Part shown: one piece after another, positions 10,611-19,300 of the stretch
How the letters are laid out: the number at the start of each line of letters is the position of its first letter
Numbering within the stretch: the first letter of the stretch is position 1
Source of the DNA: Chara braunii
Lineage: Eukaryota > Streptophyta > Charophyceae > Charales > Characeae
Reading direction: 5' to 3'
DNA: 30,001 bases
Assembly (NCBI GenBank): GCA_003427395.1
Contig: BFEA01000071.1
Span: forward strand, 824,889 to 854,889
Program-made: the position numbers and the translations under genes
The notes under the pieces: model-generated
Database searches by the model: none
What the model was told of the DNA's origin: nothing
The model's input: the letters and a program-made list of their open reading frames with translations, nothing else

Positions 10611-12015
10611 CTGATTCACGTCTATCCCTTTTTGCCATATAGTTTGTTCTAGACCCAGCGCTTCCCAGGGTCTGCCTTGCGGCAGGCCAGGGTGCCATTC
10701 ACCCCTCCTGGGAGGTGGTCGATAAGAACGAGGACGGTTTTGTGGGGGACCTTGACCCCTACCTCCCTCTTGGCGTTTCCTCTACCGCCAACCCTCTGAT
10801 CGCCTTGTCCTCAACCATCAGAGGCCCGGGCCCCTTGGCCCTAACCTCTACCTCTTCCTTGCGGCCTCCCTCCAGCCGTGACAGCAGCATAAGTCCTCCC
10901 CTGACCGTTGCCACTATCCTCCTCTTCCAGGCCACACTTTGTCTCATTGTAGGGGACCTCTTCCATACCACCTTCATCTAACGTAAGGATCAAATGATCC
11001 TTGGCCTTGACTTGGCCAGCGATGGTACGGCCTTTCCACTTTTGCCCCTTGTCCAAATCTTTGTGCCAGAAAGTTGATGCTGGCATGGACTGGGCTTCAA
11101 AAGTCACCACCTCCCTACTCAATGTATCGTAGGTCATGGTGGGCTGTTTGTTCATTTCAAAGAAGTGTCTGTGTAAGGCATCGGGCAAGGCACGGAAGAA
11201 TAATTGAACTAACTGGTCTCAGTGACCCCATGCCCAGGGACGACAACCAATTCGTCCATAACTCCCTTGAGTGCCCTTACACTCTTCCACCGACGGGAGT
11301 GGATGGTTTGCAGTTTGTCAAAGGCCCTAAGCCCCCGAGTGGCATCTGCAAATCTCTCGTGAATCAACTTAAAAATTTCACTCAGAGGCAGTGTTGCACA
11401 CCCCGACCGTCGGCGACCCTTGACTGGTCGGCTGCCGACCCGTCGACCGGTCGGCTGGTCGGAACCTACTGGTCGGGGGTCGGCGGCACCCTGCATTTTG
11501 TTTTTTTTGGGGGGGGGTCCAGAACCCCTAATAATATCACCAACACCCCCATAGCAGACCCCAATACCCCATATACCACCGCAACAGCCCCGAACAACCG
11601 CCAACACCCTTATGAAACCGTCCATAACCCCCTATATCACCCCTATACTCCGGCGCATCGCATGCGCGCGAGCTCCGCACGTGCGGCGCCTAGTGCACGC
11701 GCAACCATGCGTGCACACCATAATAAATAGAGTTAAAAAAAAATTGGGGAGGACTGGCTGAGGTAGCCAATGGTGCCCCTCCCTTCTAAAACATCGAAGG
11801 GCACAGGGAAAAAAACTGAGCATACAAATTCCTTGTTGAATTGTCCTTTTCCCGAAGGACCTCAGTGCATCTGCAACGGTCCCAACGTCTCAAGAGACGT
11901 TCATCAAATTTCGTGTGAGAATGGAGCAGGCCAGCAATATATGTTCTGGATCTGAAGTCAGGTCTGCTTTCCAGCAGTTATGGGTTACACGTTACAACTA
12001 CTTACTACCGCAGGT

Positions 12016-12270
12016 CTCTCTTTCTTTTGTTTCGTTTTCCTACGAGCAGTGCCCCTAAGGGCCTTGCTCCACTCGTCACTACTTGCTCAAAAGACAAAAC
12101 ATATGGCGACATATGAGTCCATGTTCTAGCAGAAGATTCATTACTCTCTTTCTTTTGTTTCCTTTTCCTATGAGCAGTGGCCCTAAGGGCCTTGCTCCAC
12201 TCGTCACCACTTGCACAAAAGACAAAACATATGGCGGCATATGATTCCATGTTTTAGCAGAAGATTCATT
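12016..12270. repeat. Tandem duplication, two units of about 128 bp
   Basis: Units 12016-12143 and 12144-12270 match closely: ctctctttcttttgttt..., ctaagggccttgctccactc, acaaaacatatggcg, tagcagaagattcatt. They lie inside the hAT-like element. Each carries a small inverted repeat catatggcg(a/g)catatg. Confidence 0.92.
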
Positions 12271-12556
12271 CTAGTTTTGCACATTTGGTGAGTAGTGGAG
12301 GGAAGCCCTGGAAAGCACGTGGAGAGTTGGCCTTCTACTGCCCAAAAACTCGCGTGCTCAGTGGTCCCATAACTCCTGAAACACGGACCTTAATGTGAAT
12401 CAACAACATATATACTTGGTGTGACTCTGTTATGAGCATTATCTCCTTCACGGTGAGGTAGCCCTTACTAATTATGTGCAAGGGCCTCTCAAATAGGCCC
12501 GAGGGGTTTTGAAATAAATGTTAAGGAGCTATCTGTTTCCCCACCCCCCCAACCCC

Positions 12557-13098
12557 NNNNNNNNNNNNNNNNNNNNNNNNNNNNNNNNNNNNNNNNNNNN
12601 NNNNNNNNNNNNNNNNNNNNNNNNNNNNNNNNNNNNNNNNNNNNNNNNNNNNNNNNNNNNNNNNNNNNNNNNNNNNNNNNNNNNNNNNNNNNNNNNNNNN
12701 NNNNNNNNNNNNNNNNNNNNNNNNNNNNNNNNNNNNNNNNNNNNNNNNNNNNNNNNNNNNNNNNNNNNNNNNNNNNNNNNNNNNNNNNNNNNNNNNNNNN
12801 NNNNNNNNNNNNNNNNNNNNNNNNNNNNNNNNNNNNNNNNNNNNNNNNNNNNNNNNNNNNNNNNNNNNNNNNNNNNNNNNNNNNNNNNNNNNNNNNNNNN
12901 NNNNNNNNNNNNNNNNNNNNNNNNNNNNNNNNNNNNNNNNNNNNNNNNNNNNNNNNNNNNNNNNNNNNNNNNNNNNNNNNNNNNNNNNNNNNNNNNNNNN
13001 NNNNNNNNNNNNNNNNNNNNNNNNNNNNNNNNNNNNNNNNNNNNNNNNNNNNNNNNNNNNNNNNNNNNNNNNNNNNNNNNNNNNNNNNNNNNNNNNNN
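12557..13098. other. Assembly gap (542 N)
   Basis: A run of N lies inside the hAT-like element, adjoining a C-rich stretch at 12541-12556. Long open frames reported across it are not real. Confidence 0.99.
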
Positions 13099-14874
13099 AA
13101 ACCCTGCTCAGAGGGGTGATGATGGAATATGCTACCATATGATTTTCGCATTTAGCAGCGCGGGCAAGGGACCTAGCGAAGCTAGATGCTTCATCTTTGA
13201 GGGCATGGAAGGCAATGAGGACTTTCTCCTCAGGTAAGATCTTTTGGAGGTGAATGTAAGAATTAATGTTCGCCTCCCAATTGTCGAAGTTCTCCCGTTT
13301 CTTCCCACTGTAGGAGTCAGGGAACTTCACTTTCACTGGCTCTCTACGGGGACGGGCTTCCTCATCCTTTGGAGCAGCAAGCTCCGCGCCTTCTATGGTG
13401 CCTGTGCAGAATCGCTCCGTACTTTCTGTCCTCGCCTTCATCTTTGTGCCCACATGCATCATCATCTCTCGTGCAAACTCTCTAAAGCCCAGGCGTATGG
13501 ACTGTAAGGCTATATCCTGACCCCTCACAAACTGATATTGTTCCTGCTGGGCCTTCGCCAGAAGTTCTATGTTCCTTGCCATGATTTCCATTTTTCCTTG
13601 AAGGTCCGCCTGGCTTTCCATCTGCCTTATCTATCACCCTAAACTCCTTCTCCATCTTATCTGTCGCCTCCAGTCGTTGCCTCTCATCTCTTGTGAGGCG
13701 CAACTTTCATTCCAACTTTTCTTCTTCTATTGTCTGGCGGCGTAGGGGGTTTTCCTCTACCTCCAGATCCCTTGTCACCACCTCCTGTTCTGTCCTGGGG
13801 ACATACAACATCGCTTCTTCCTCTCAAACCTTCTTCTTCGTCCACTGATCTTCCTTCTTCATGCCGCTCAACTCCCCTCGTTCTCTTCTAACATTTCTTT
13901 CCAAGGGGACTTCTTCCTTTACTTCTTCTTCTTCTTCTTCCACTGCCTTCAGTTTTTCTTCTTCTTTCTTCAACCTCTCCATCTACTCCTCCAACTTTTC
14001 CTTCTTCGTCGCCTGCTCCTCCAATAAGGCCAACTTCTTGGCCTGCTTAATCAACTCCCTCTTCGCCTCTTTCTCTTTTCTTTCTTTTAACAGGGCCGCG
14101 AATTGCTCTTCTTGAGCCTTAGTACACGGGGTGGTGCTCGTACTGCTTCACCGGTCCACCATGGTGAAAGGTGCACAACCAAGTGACAGTTTCACTCCTC
14201 ACCACTTAGACTTCCATCCACTGACTGACTAATTAATTGACTGACTCTCTATGGACCACAAAGTCCTCCCCTTTGTTCCAGCCAGGTTACCACAGCCGAC
14301 GGAAGCTTTCGCAACCACTGTCCGTTACAATCCTCAACCCAGATGCCGTGCACCTGTGGTCAACCCACCTGGCTTTCACTCCGGTTCAGAACCCTGTCAA
14401 ATAGGGTCTCTAGCCTAGACCTATGGCTATGGCTGTCACCATAGGACTTCACTGCTGATCAGGAGGCATTTAAGGAGATCCCCCATAACTCCTCAGGAAT
14501 TCTTTAACGTCGCAAACAGAACGACGCAATCAGCAAGTCCTCTCAAGAGAGACAACCGGTTGTGCAGCCCATAACTCGGATTTTGGGCCAACCATGCCAC
14601 AATGAGCAGCCCGCCGGTCTGTACCGGTCCTTAGGAGCGTTAGTCCTCTGGTACGTGTCAATCGTCAGACATGGACAACAGCCCTACTCAGCCCGTGTGG
14701 GTTTGGTCAACGCAGCTCTATGACCACATACACGGAGTTCCTATCACCTGGACAAAAGAGACTCAATGCAGAAAGAAGAGACACACAGACTCAGCAAGTA
14801 CCATGGGGTGAGTGCACATCCATAGGGCGGGGGGATAGGCTGAAGGCTTGGCGAAATTATACCAACTCCAGCTT

Positions 14875-15027
14875 GGTCAAACTTCTGTCAACGGCCTTGG
14901 TCAATGCCGGTCAACACTACGGTCAACGCTGGTAACCACCTTGGTCAACAATGGTCAACGCTTCGGTCAACGCTAGCCAACGCCTCGGTCAACGCTGGTC
15001 AACACCTCGGTCAACGCCCCGGTCAAC
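14875..15027 (-). repeat. GGTCAAC minisatellite (TTGACC on the element strand)
   Basis: At least eleven GGTCAA copies with spacing of about 10-23 bp, several in a cctcggtcaacgctggtcaac context. On the - strand they read TTGACC, the core of the W-box bound by WRKY factors. Confidence 0.8.
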
Positions 15028-15330
15028 TTCAGTAAGCTCGGCTATGGCTTCCGACCCCTTCTCCTTCGCCAACCTTTACCTTCCTTCTTCTCTCTTCACC
15101 TTCACCCTTGGCTATGACTTCTCTCTCCTCCTTCGTCTCTTCACCTTCACCCCCGGCTATGGGTTCTTTTTCCTCCTTCGTCTCTTTTTCCTCCTTCACT
15201 TTCTTTCTTCCTCCCAACTTTGTCTTCTTGCTCACTTCTAGTCTCCTCCTTCGTCTTCCCCTCCGTGTCCGAGCTCGGCGGCTATGGCTGCCACCTTCTT
15301 CCTTGAGCCACAACCACCAATCTTTTATCG

Positions 15331-15333
<3 letters not shown>

Positions 15334-15381
<48 letters not shown>
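15334..15381. repeat. (TC)n microsatellite in gypsy-1 leader
   Basis: About 48 bases of TC dinucleotide within the untranslated leader of the - strand element. Confidence 0.95.
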
Positions 15382-15384
<3 letters not shown>

Positions 15385-15503
15385 CTTCTTCTTCGCCGCC
15401 GTTGTCTGTACAGGTATGCGGCGCTCTCCTGCAGTGGCGCAGCTATGGCGGCTCCTTCTTCTTCTATGACGACGATGATGGCGGGGTGGAACAGCGGGAA
15501 CCA

Positions 15504-15515
15504 GCTCTGATACCA
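15504..15515 (-). other. Primer binding site (initiator-Met tRNA) of gypsy-1
   Basis: gctctgatacca on the + strand is TGGTATCAGAGC on the element strand, one base from the LTR edge at 15517. This fixes the element's direction. Confidence 0.92.
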
Positions 15516-15516
15516 A

Positions 15517-16565
15517 TGCAATCAGACTCGTCTTCTTTCTTACTCAGCATGCGTGGAAACAGATGGCAATCACACTGGCGATGAGAGCCCACACAAAGCT
15601 CAGAGATATCGTGGCCAAGAACACAGCTCAGATTCAACTTGCTTCGAATGCCTATGGCGACTGTGCGGCCTCACAACACCCTTCCACGCTGTATCCTCAG
15701 CAACTGTTCACACGCATGCTACTCTGAATCTCCCTGGATGACCCACACACACACACAACTCGCTGCACACTCATAAACAAACACGCTGTAGCCTATCTCT
15801 AACCTGTAGCAGCTATGGCTGCATTCTACCTCTACCACTAACTAGCGGCTATGACTGCTTCGTCTCCCTCGCAGCCCTCTTCTCCCTCGGGCACTTGCAG
15901 ACCTCCTTGCACAAGTTGCTCAGGCAGCGCTTCCGCACGGCTCACAGTCAATGAATGAATAACTGCACGCTGCCTCTTGATTTATACTTCGGTTGGTCGC
16001 TGCTCTGCTCCTTTTCACCAGGCCTAGGGTGCACACAGTCCCACATGGTACTTGCTGACTGGACAAGGTGCGACTGGGACTGGGTACCGCTGACTAGGCG
16101 AGGTTGGACTGCCCACTCGCCCACTTGCCTCTGGCCTGACTCTGGCAACTCTCGAAAGGCCATTTCTGGGCCTTCCGGAAGAGTGTAGACTTTGCCTTTC
16201 GGGATTGTAGCAGCTACGACCTTGACCTTTCGGGACTGTAGCAGCTATGACCTTGACCTTTCAGGACTGTAGCAGCTACGACTTCTACAGAGCTATGACC
16301 TGTACTTGACAGACCTAGGGTTCAAAACCCGACAACTACACAGACCTACGACAGGCAACAGCCAACAACCAAGACACAGGTCACGGGTTCAAACACACAG
16401 GGGTCGACTTGGTACTGTACACGGGTGAGGACAAGGTCTAGGGATCGAGCCCTGGGATCTGCATCTGCTACTGCAAAGGTGAAAACCGTTTCACTTGGAC
16501 TGGATTCTTGGCAGATACCTGCAAACAACCAATGTGTGTGTCTGGTCTGTGGCCCGGGCTGGGAC
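15517..16565 (-). repeat. gypsy-1 5' LTR (outer edge incomplete)
   Basis: It matches 5750-6782 with scattered substitutions and small indels. Similarity stops abruptly at 16565, while the left LTR continues for about 73 bp to its CA end, so the outer end of this copy is missing or replaced. Confidence 0.9.
15979..15986 (-). promoter_or_regulatory. TATA box candidate in gypsy-1 5' LTR
   Basis: The - strand TATAAATC is conserved at the same place in the other LTR (6215-6222). It lies mid-LTR, where the element's own promoter is expected. Confidence 0.5.
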
Positions 16566-17344
16566 CGTGCAGACTTTGACTCTTGACTCTGAATTTCCAA
16601 GCTACTGTTGACCTTTGACTTTCCACGGTCAACTGTCGCACTTAGGGCCTCTGAGACCCCTGTTTAGGCCGTGCTTCAGGTACCCACAGCAGCAGGCCTC
16701 ATATCAGGCAAATCCCAATGACTTGGGTGTGGCCTTTGGCCCCTGTTAAGGCCCTTCGACCCAAGTGTCAACGTGTGCCTCAAGACTATTGCATATTTTA
16801 CGTTGAGTTATTGCAATGGATGTGCGGCCCTATGCAAAGTTCATGGGCTATGGTGGTTGTGTTCAGATGTTTTTGTCTTCTTCTGTAGACTCAGAGACAC
16901 TGTGGGAACAAAAACAAAAAAAAAAAGAAGGTTGGCGAGAGACGAAAAGGCGAGTTATAAGGAGTCGGACTCACAAACGCATGCCAGCGCATCAGACTCA
17001 CCTGACCACCGCCGTTATTGCTTTGTTGTTTAGTCAATCCCGGTCTATGGGAGCACAATGTGCTCGTGATTTCAGTTAAGATTCGCGGTATCCTTACTTT
17101 TTTTTGGGGGGGGGGGGGAAGACAACGCTCCTATTCTGGGGAGCAGCTGTCCAGTTCCTTTTCCAGCAGCAAGTCATTGATTTTGTAAAGTCAGCTGAAC
17201 AAGGAGGTTCATGCTTTCTGTATGTCCCAGACTAGCAAAAAGTGAAAAAAGGATCTCACATATCCTGCAAGGAGGTTCATGCTTTCTGTAATGTCCCAGA
17301 TGAGCACAAAGTGAAACCCTGACATCAGCAGTGCATTTGACATA

Positions 17345-17408
<64 letters not shown>

Positions 17409-18227
17409 GGGCCTTTGGTCCTGGCTCCTTCTATTCTGGGGAGCGTCAGTCCGGTTCCTATTCCACCGGCAAGTCAGAGTATACATTACATTGGAATCAC
17501 TCACGCTTCCTTCCGTTTGGCCGAAGGACCCCTGATCAGCATTGATTCCTCCACCATGGTGGAGGATTAACTGCCAGCTTGCCATGTCTCACTCTTTCCT
17601 CTCAGACCTGGAAGCCAGATCTGCCAAATCATTCTTAGCCCCCTAGAAAGAGCTCGCTCAATGTCCCAGTTGACCTGTGTACTCCCACCCGTAGTTCCTG
17701 ACACCCCTTATCCCACTTTATCTGCCTCCCTTTTGAAGCGTCACTAAAACCCTAAACCCTAGACCCTCCACCTGTAGCCATTGCCGCCCCAGAGTAAGTA
17801 CTACAACCATGAGCCACCAGCACTTCTACCCTTCTGCTCGGAGGACCCCTGGTCTGCATTAATTGCTCCAGACCTCTGAATGGTTGACCGTCAACTTACC
17901 CAGCTACCCTCTTCCCTCCCAGGACCGTTTTCAGGGTTTTTTTTTTTTTTTTTTTTTTTTGGTTCTCTGAAGGGAACAACAGGAGCTTGATGGCACAGCA
18001 AACAGCATCAATGGATCATGACATAATACGTAGTAGCTACCCCACAATTTCCCTCACTCCCATGAGTCTATCTGGCATGCCGACAACATGTCAGCATGAG
18101 AAACAACAGTGCCCAGCCTGGGTGCAATACAAATTGACATGTAGGAAAAAGGGTGCAAGGAATGCGGCAAGATGTCATGTAGCCTATTCTTGTATCGAGT
18201 TGGTGGAGAAGTGGGACAGAGACCAAC
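16566..18227. other. Host flank without recognised coding sequence
   Basis: No protein domain was seen in either strand from the LTR end to the dynein exon. The stretch contains long T tracts (17098-17105 followed by G 17106-17118; 17347-17405; 17937-17960), two related blocks near ctattctggggagc (17132 and 17432), a repeated aaggaggttcatgctttctgta unit (about 17202 and 17268), and one short telomere-like CCCTAAACCCT at 17750-17760. It is probably dynein intron with decayed retroposons. Confidence 0.5.
17347..17640 (-). mobile_element. Retroposon-like block headed by 59 T
   Basis: A 59-base T tract (17347-17405) precedes a body beginning acagggcctttggtcc and ctattctggggagc. A related block starts after T8/G13 at 17098. 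A further similar segment, with ggacccctggtctgcatta against ggacccctgatcagcattg, is at about 17843. This pattern fits - strand copies of an A-tailed retroposon. It may be distantly related to the SINE-like copies at 3366 and 22792, but the shared sequence is short. Confidence 0.5.
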
Positions 18228-18341
18228 CTGCTCTTTGTCCGTATTGAACTGTGCAACAGCTGATGCCCAATCGTGTGTGTGCCGCTTGTCGAATGCATCA
18301 AATGGCAAGTTGGCTATGGGCTCAATCATGGCCGCAACACG
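18228..18341 (-). CDS. Axonemal dynein heavy chain, internal exon B (38 codons, tail region)
   Basis: The exon reads RVAAMIEPIANLPFDAFDKR and continues to NTDKEQ. It matches the stretch of the dynein heavy chain N-terminal tail (DHC_N1) that follows the GPELKAVTGD block, where homologues have an RV...PFD.FD.R pattern. It is bounded by tttctgaatgcag on the 3' splice side and CAG|GTTGGT on the 5' splice side, starts and ends in phase 0, and joins exactly to the exon at 20654-21039 (...DDVTQ then RVAAM). The tail domain holds intermediate chains and heavy-chain partners together in flagellar dynein arms. No next exon is visible to the left in this window. Inner- versus outer-arm type is not resolved. 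Confidence 0.85.
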
Positions 18342-18590
18342 CTGCATTCAGAAACCAATATCGTGCTCTATCAGGTTATCGTCCATATAGAGCAAAGTCC
18401 AGGCACCAGAAAAACAAGCAAAAAAAACAGAAAAAAGACTAGAACATACTGCATCCAGAAATCAATATTGTTCTCTACCAGTATACCTTTCTTGGCCTTC
18501 TGGCTAAGATCACCCGTTTTATATCTGATAAAAAAAAAAGGTTATCAGTCTTATAGAGTAAAGTCCAGACTTCAGAACTTCAGCAAAAAA
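18335..18590. repeat. Duplicated intron 3' end of the dynein gene
   Basis: Unit 1 (about 18335-18440) spans the real 3' splice region: gcattcagaaaccaatatcg, ctctatca, ggttatcg and tatagagcaaagtccagg. Unit 2 (about 18443-18590) repeats these as gcatccagaaatcaatattg, ctctacca, ggttatcag and tatagagtaaagtccaga, with an insert between the last-but-one pair. The duplicate keeps an AG in the same place (ggatgcag on the - strand), so it could act as a decoy splice acceptor. Confidence 0.85.
18483..18539 (+). pseudogene. U2 snRNA retrocopy, internally deleted, A-tailed
   Basis: 18483-18512 (ATACCTTTCTTGGCCTTCTG, then GCTAAGATCA) matches the first 30 nt of U2 snRNA with about two differences from the plant form. 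The sequence then jumps to TATATCTGATA, which in U2 lies about 20 nt further on, and ends in an A10 tract. A 5'-complete, internally deleted copy with an A tail points to reverse transcription of U2 RNA, not a functional gene. It sits precisely between ctctacca(gt) and ggttatc of the duplicated intron end, on the strand opposite the dynein gene. Confidence 0.85.
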
Positions 18591-18927
18591 ATAGTATACA
18601 ATGACTTCGCCATGCGAATTAGTAGAAGGAAATTAACAAAATAGAAAGACATACAGGGAAATGAAACTGAAGGGTGAGGGCCAACCTGTGCCATGTCATG
18701 CCCCACTGGTGCTTTCATATCGATGCTAAGTACACATGCATGTGGGTGTGAAAGGGGCCCAGATTGAAGCCAGCTTCGCACAAACATAGCACCAGTCGGA
18801 ATGGGGTGTCACAGTAAGCTGCTCCGCAACTGCAGCTTCCCACGTCTGAGACAGAAGGCTCAAGGCTCACCTGTGGTGCTAGGTCCGTGCTAAGTACAAA
18901 CTGATCTGACTGAAAAAGCAGCCCGGC

Positions 18928-19300
18928 TCCGAGCGAATTTAGTTCAGAGTCTTCAGACATAGCAACGAAGAAGGCTAAAATAATAATGGTAAAGTAACAG
19001 AAAACCTGGGCCTGAACCTGAGTTTCTTCTCCACTGCAGCTCACCACCTCACCCCATGAATCAGGTCTGCAAGCGTCCAGTGACCAGAAAGACACCTTGT
19101 GGCCCGTGGGCGTAAAAGGATCCGAGCGAATCTAGTTCAGAGTCTTCAGACATAGCAACAGAGAAGGCTAACCGAATACAGAAGACGTAACCGAAAAGTG
19201 GGGCCTGAACCTGAGTTTCTTCTCTACTGCAGCTCACCACCTCACCAGATGAAATCAGGTCTGCAAGCGTCCAGTGATCAGAAAGACGCCTTATGCCCGT
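18928..19300. repeat. Tandem duplication, two units of about 193 bp, in the dynein intron
   Basis: Units 18928-19120 and 19121-19300 share ccgagcgaatttagttcaga, cttcagacatagcaac, cctgaacctgagtttcttct, cagctcaccacctcacc and ctgcaagcgtccagtga. The same - strand peptide patterns appear in both because of the duplication; they are not evidence of coding. Confidence 0.9.

Larger units (their letters stand above)
11389..13106. mobile_element. hAT-like DNA transposon, non-autonomous, in gypsy-1 gag
   Basis: The 8-mer CTCAGAGG occurs at 11381-11388 and again at 13107-13114, and removing one copy plus everything between restores the gag frame exactly. The ends are inverted: the left reads CAGTGTTGCACACC and the right, read inward, CAGGGTTT before the gap. 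An 8-bp target duplication and CAG-starting termini fit the hAT superfamily. Subterminal GGTCGG-type repeats lie at 11405-11485, which is also common in hAT elements. No transposase is seen in 11389-12556, but 542 bases are missing from the assembly, so coding potential there is unknown. Confidence 0.8.
10500..14162 (-). pseudogene. gypsy-1 gag, split by a hAT-like transposon
   Basis: The probable start is the ATG at 14160-14162, but a stop follows three codons later. Next comes a Glu/Lys-rich coiled coil (about 13850-14120) with internal stops, then RLTRDERQRLEA and a frame that enters the capsid domain: VKVKFPDSYSGKKRENFDNW and EKVLIAFHALKDEASSFA (about 13180-13400). The frame is interrupted after ITPLS at 13107 and resumes at LSEIFKLIHERFADATRG (about 11380) beyond the transposon. 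A one-base frameshift at about 11210 precedes ALPDALHRHFFEMN. The C-terminal part ends with a CCHC zinc knuckle (10569-10610) reading C-x2-C-x4-H-x4-Y, so the last Cys is lost. Gag would form the particle and bind the element RNA. Confidence 0.86.
14163..15503 (-). other. gypsy-1 5' leader (untranslated)
   Basis: About 1.3 kb separates gag from the primer site and shows no gene. It contains a GGTCAAC minisatellite (14875-15027), two similar units of about 46 bp around ttcaccttcaccc..ggctatg (about 15096-15186), and a (TC)n array (15334-15381). On the element strand these are purine-rich. Open frames here come from the repeats. Confidence 0.7.
5750..16565 (-). mobile_element. Ty3/gypsy chromovirus-like LTR retrotransposon (gypsy-1), near full length, inactive
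   Basis: Two direct repeats of about 1 kb (5750-6855 and 15517-16565) flank gag, protease, RT, RNase H, integrase and chromodomain in that order on the - strand. The initiator-Met primer site abuts the right-hand (5') LTR, and a short purine tract abuts the left-hand (3') LTR. By eye the LTRs differ at about 4-5% of positions, so the insertion is not recent. The right LTR lacks the last roughly 75 bp found in the left one, so the outer edge was deleted or rearranged, and no convincing target duplication was found. Gag is further split by a DNA transposon. Multiple stops and frameshifts make it non-autonomous. Confidence 0.92.

Noticed and set aside
11074-11730. 218-codon + strand open frame
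   Set aside because: It runs antisense to gypsy-1 gag and then into the hAT-like element, crossing an insertion boundary; no domain.
12489-13621. Long open frames across the N gap
   Set aside because: The gap gives no stops. Only the gag-like part right of 13107 is supported, and it belongs to gypsy-1 gag.
14951-15584. Ser/Leu/Phe-rich open frames
   Set aside because: These are produced by the pyrimidine-rich leader repeats and the TC array.
17750-17760. Telomere-like CCCTAAACCCT
   Set aside because: Fewer than two full units; too short to claim an interstitial telomere.
18483-18530. Functional U2 snRNA gene
   Set aside because: It lacks the branch-pairing region, Sm site and 3' stem-loops, and ends in an A tract.
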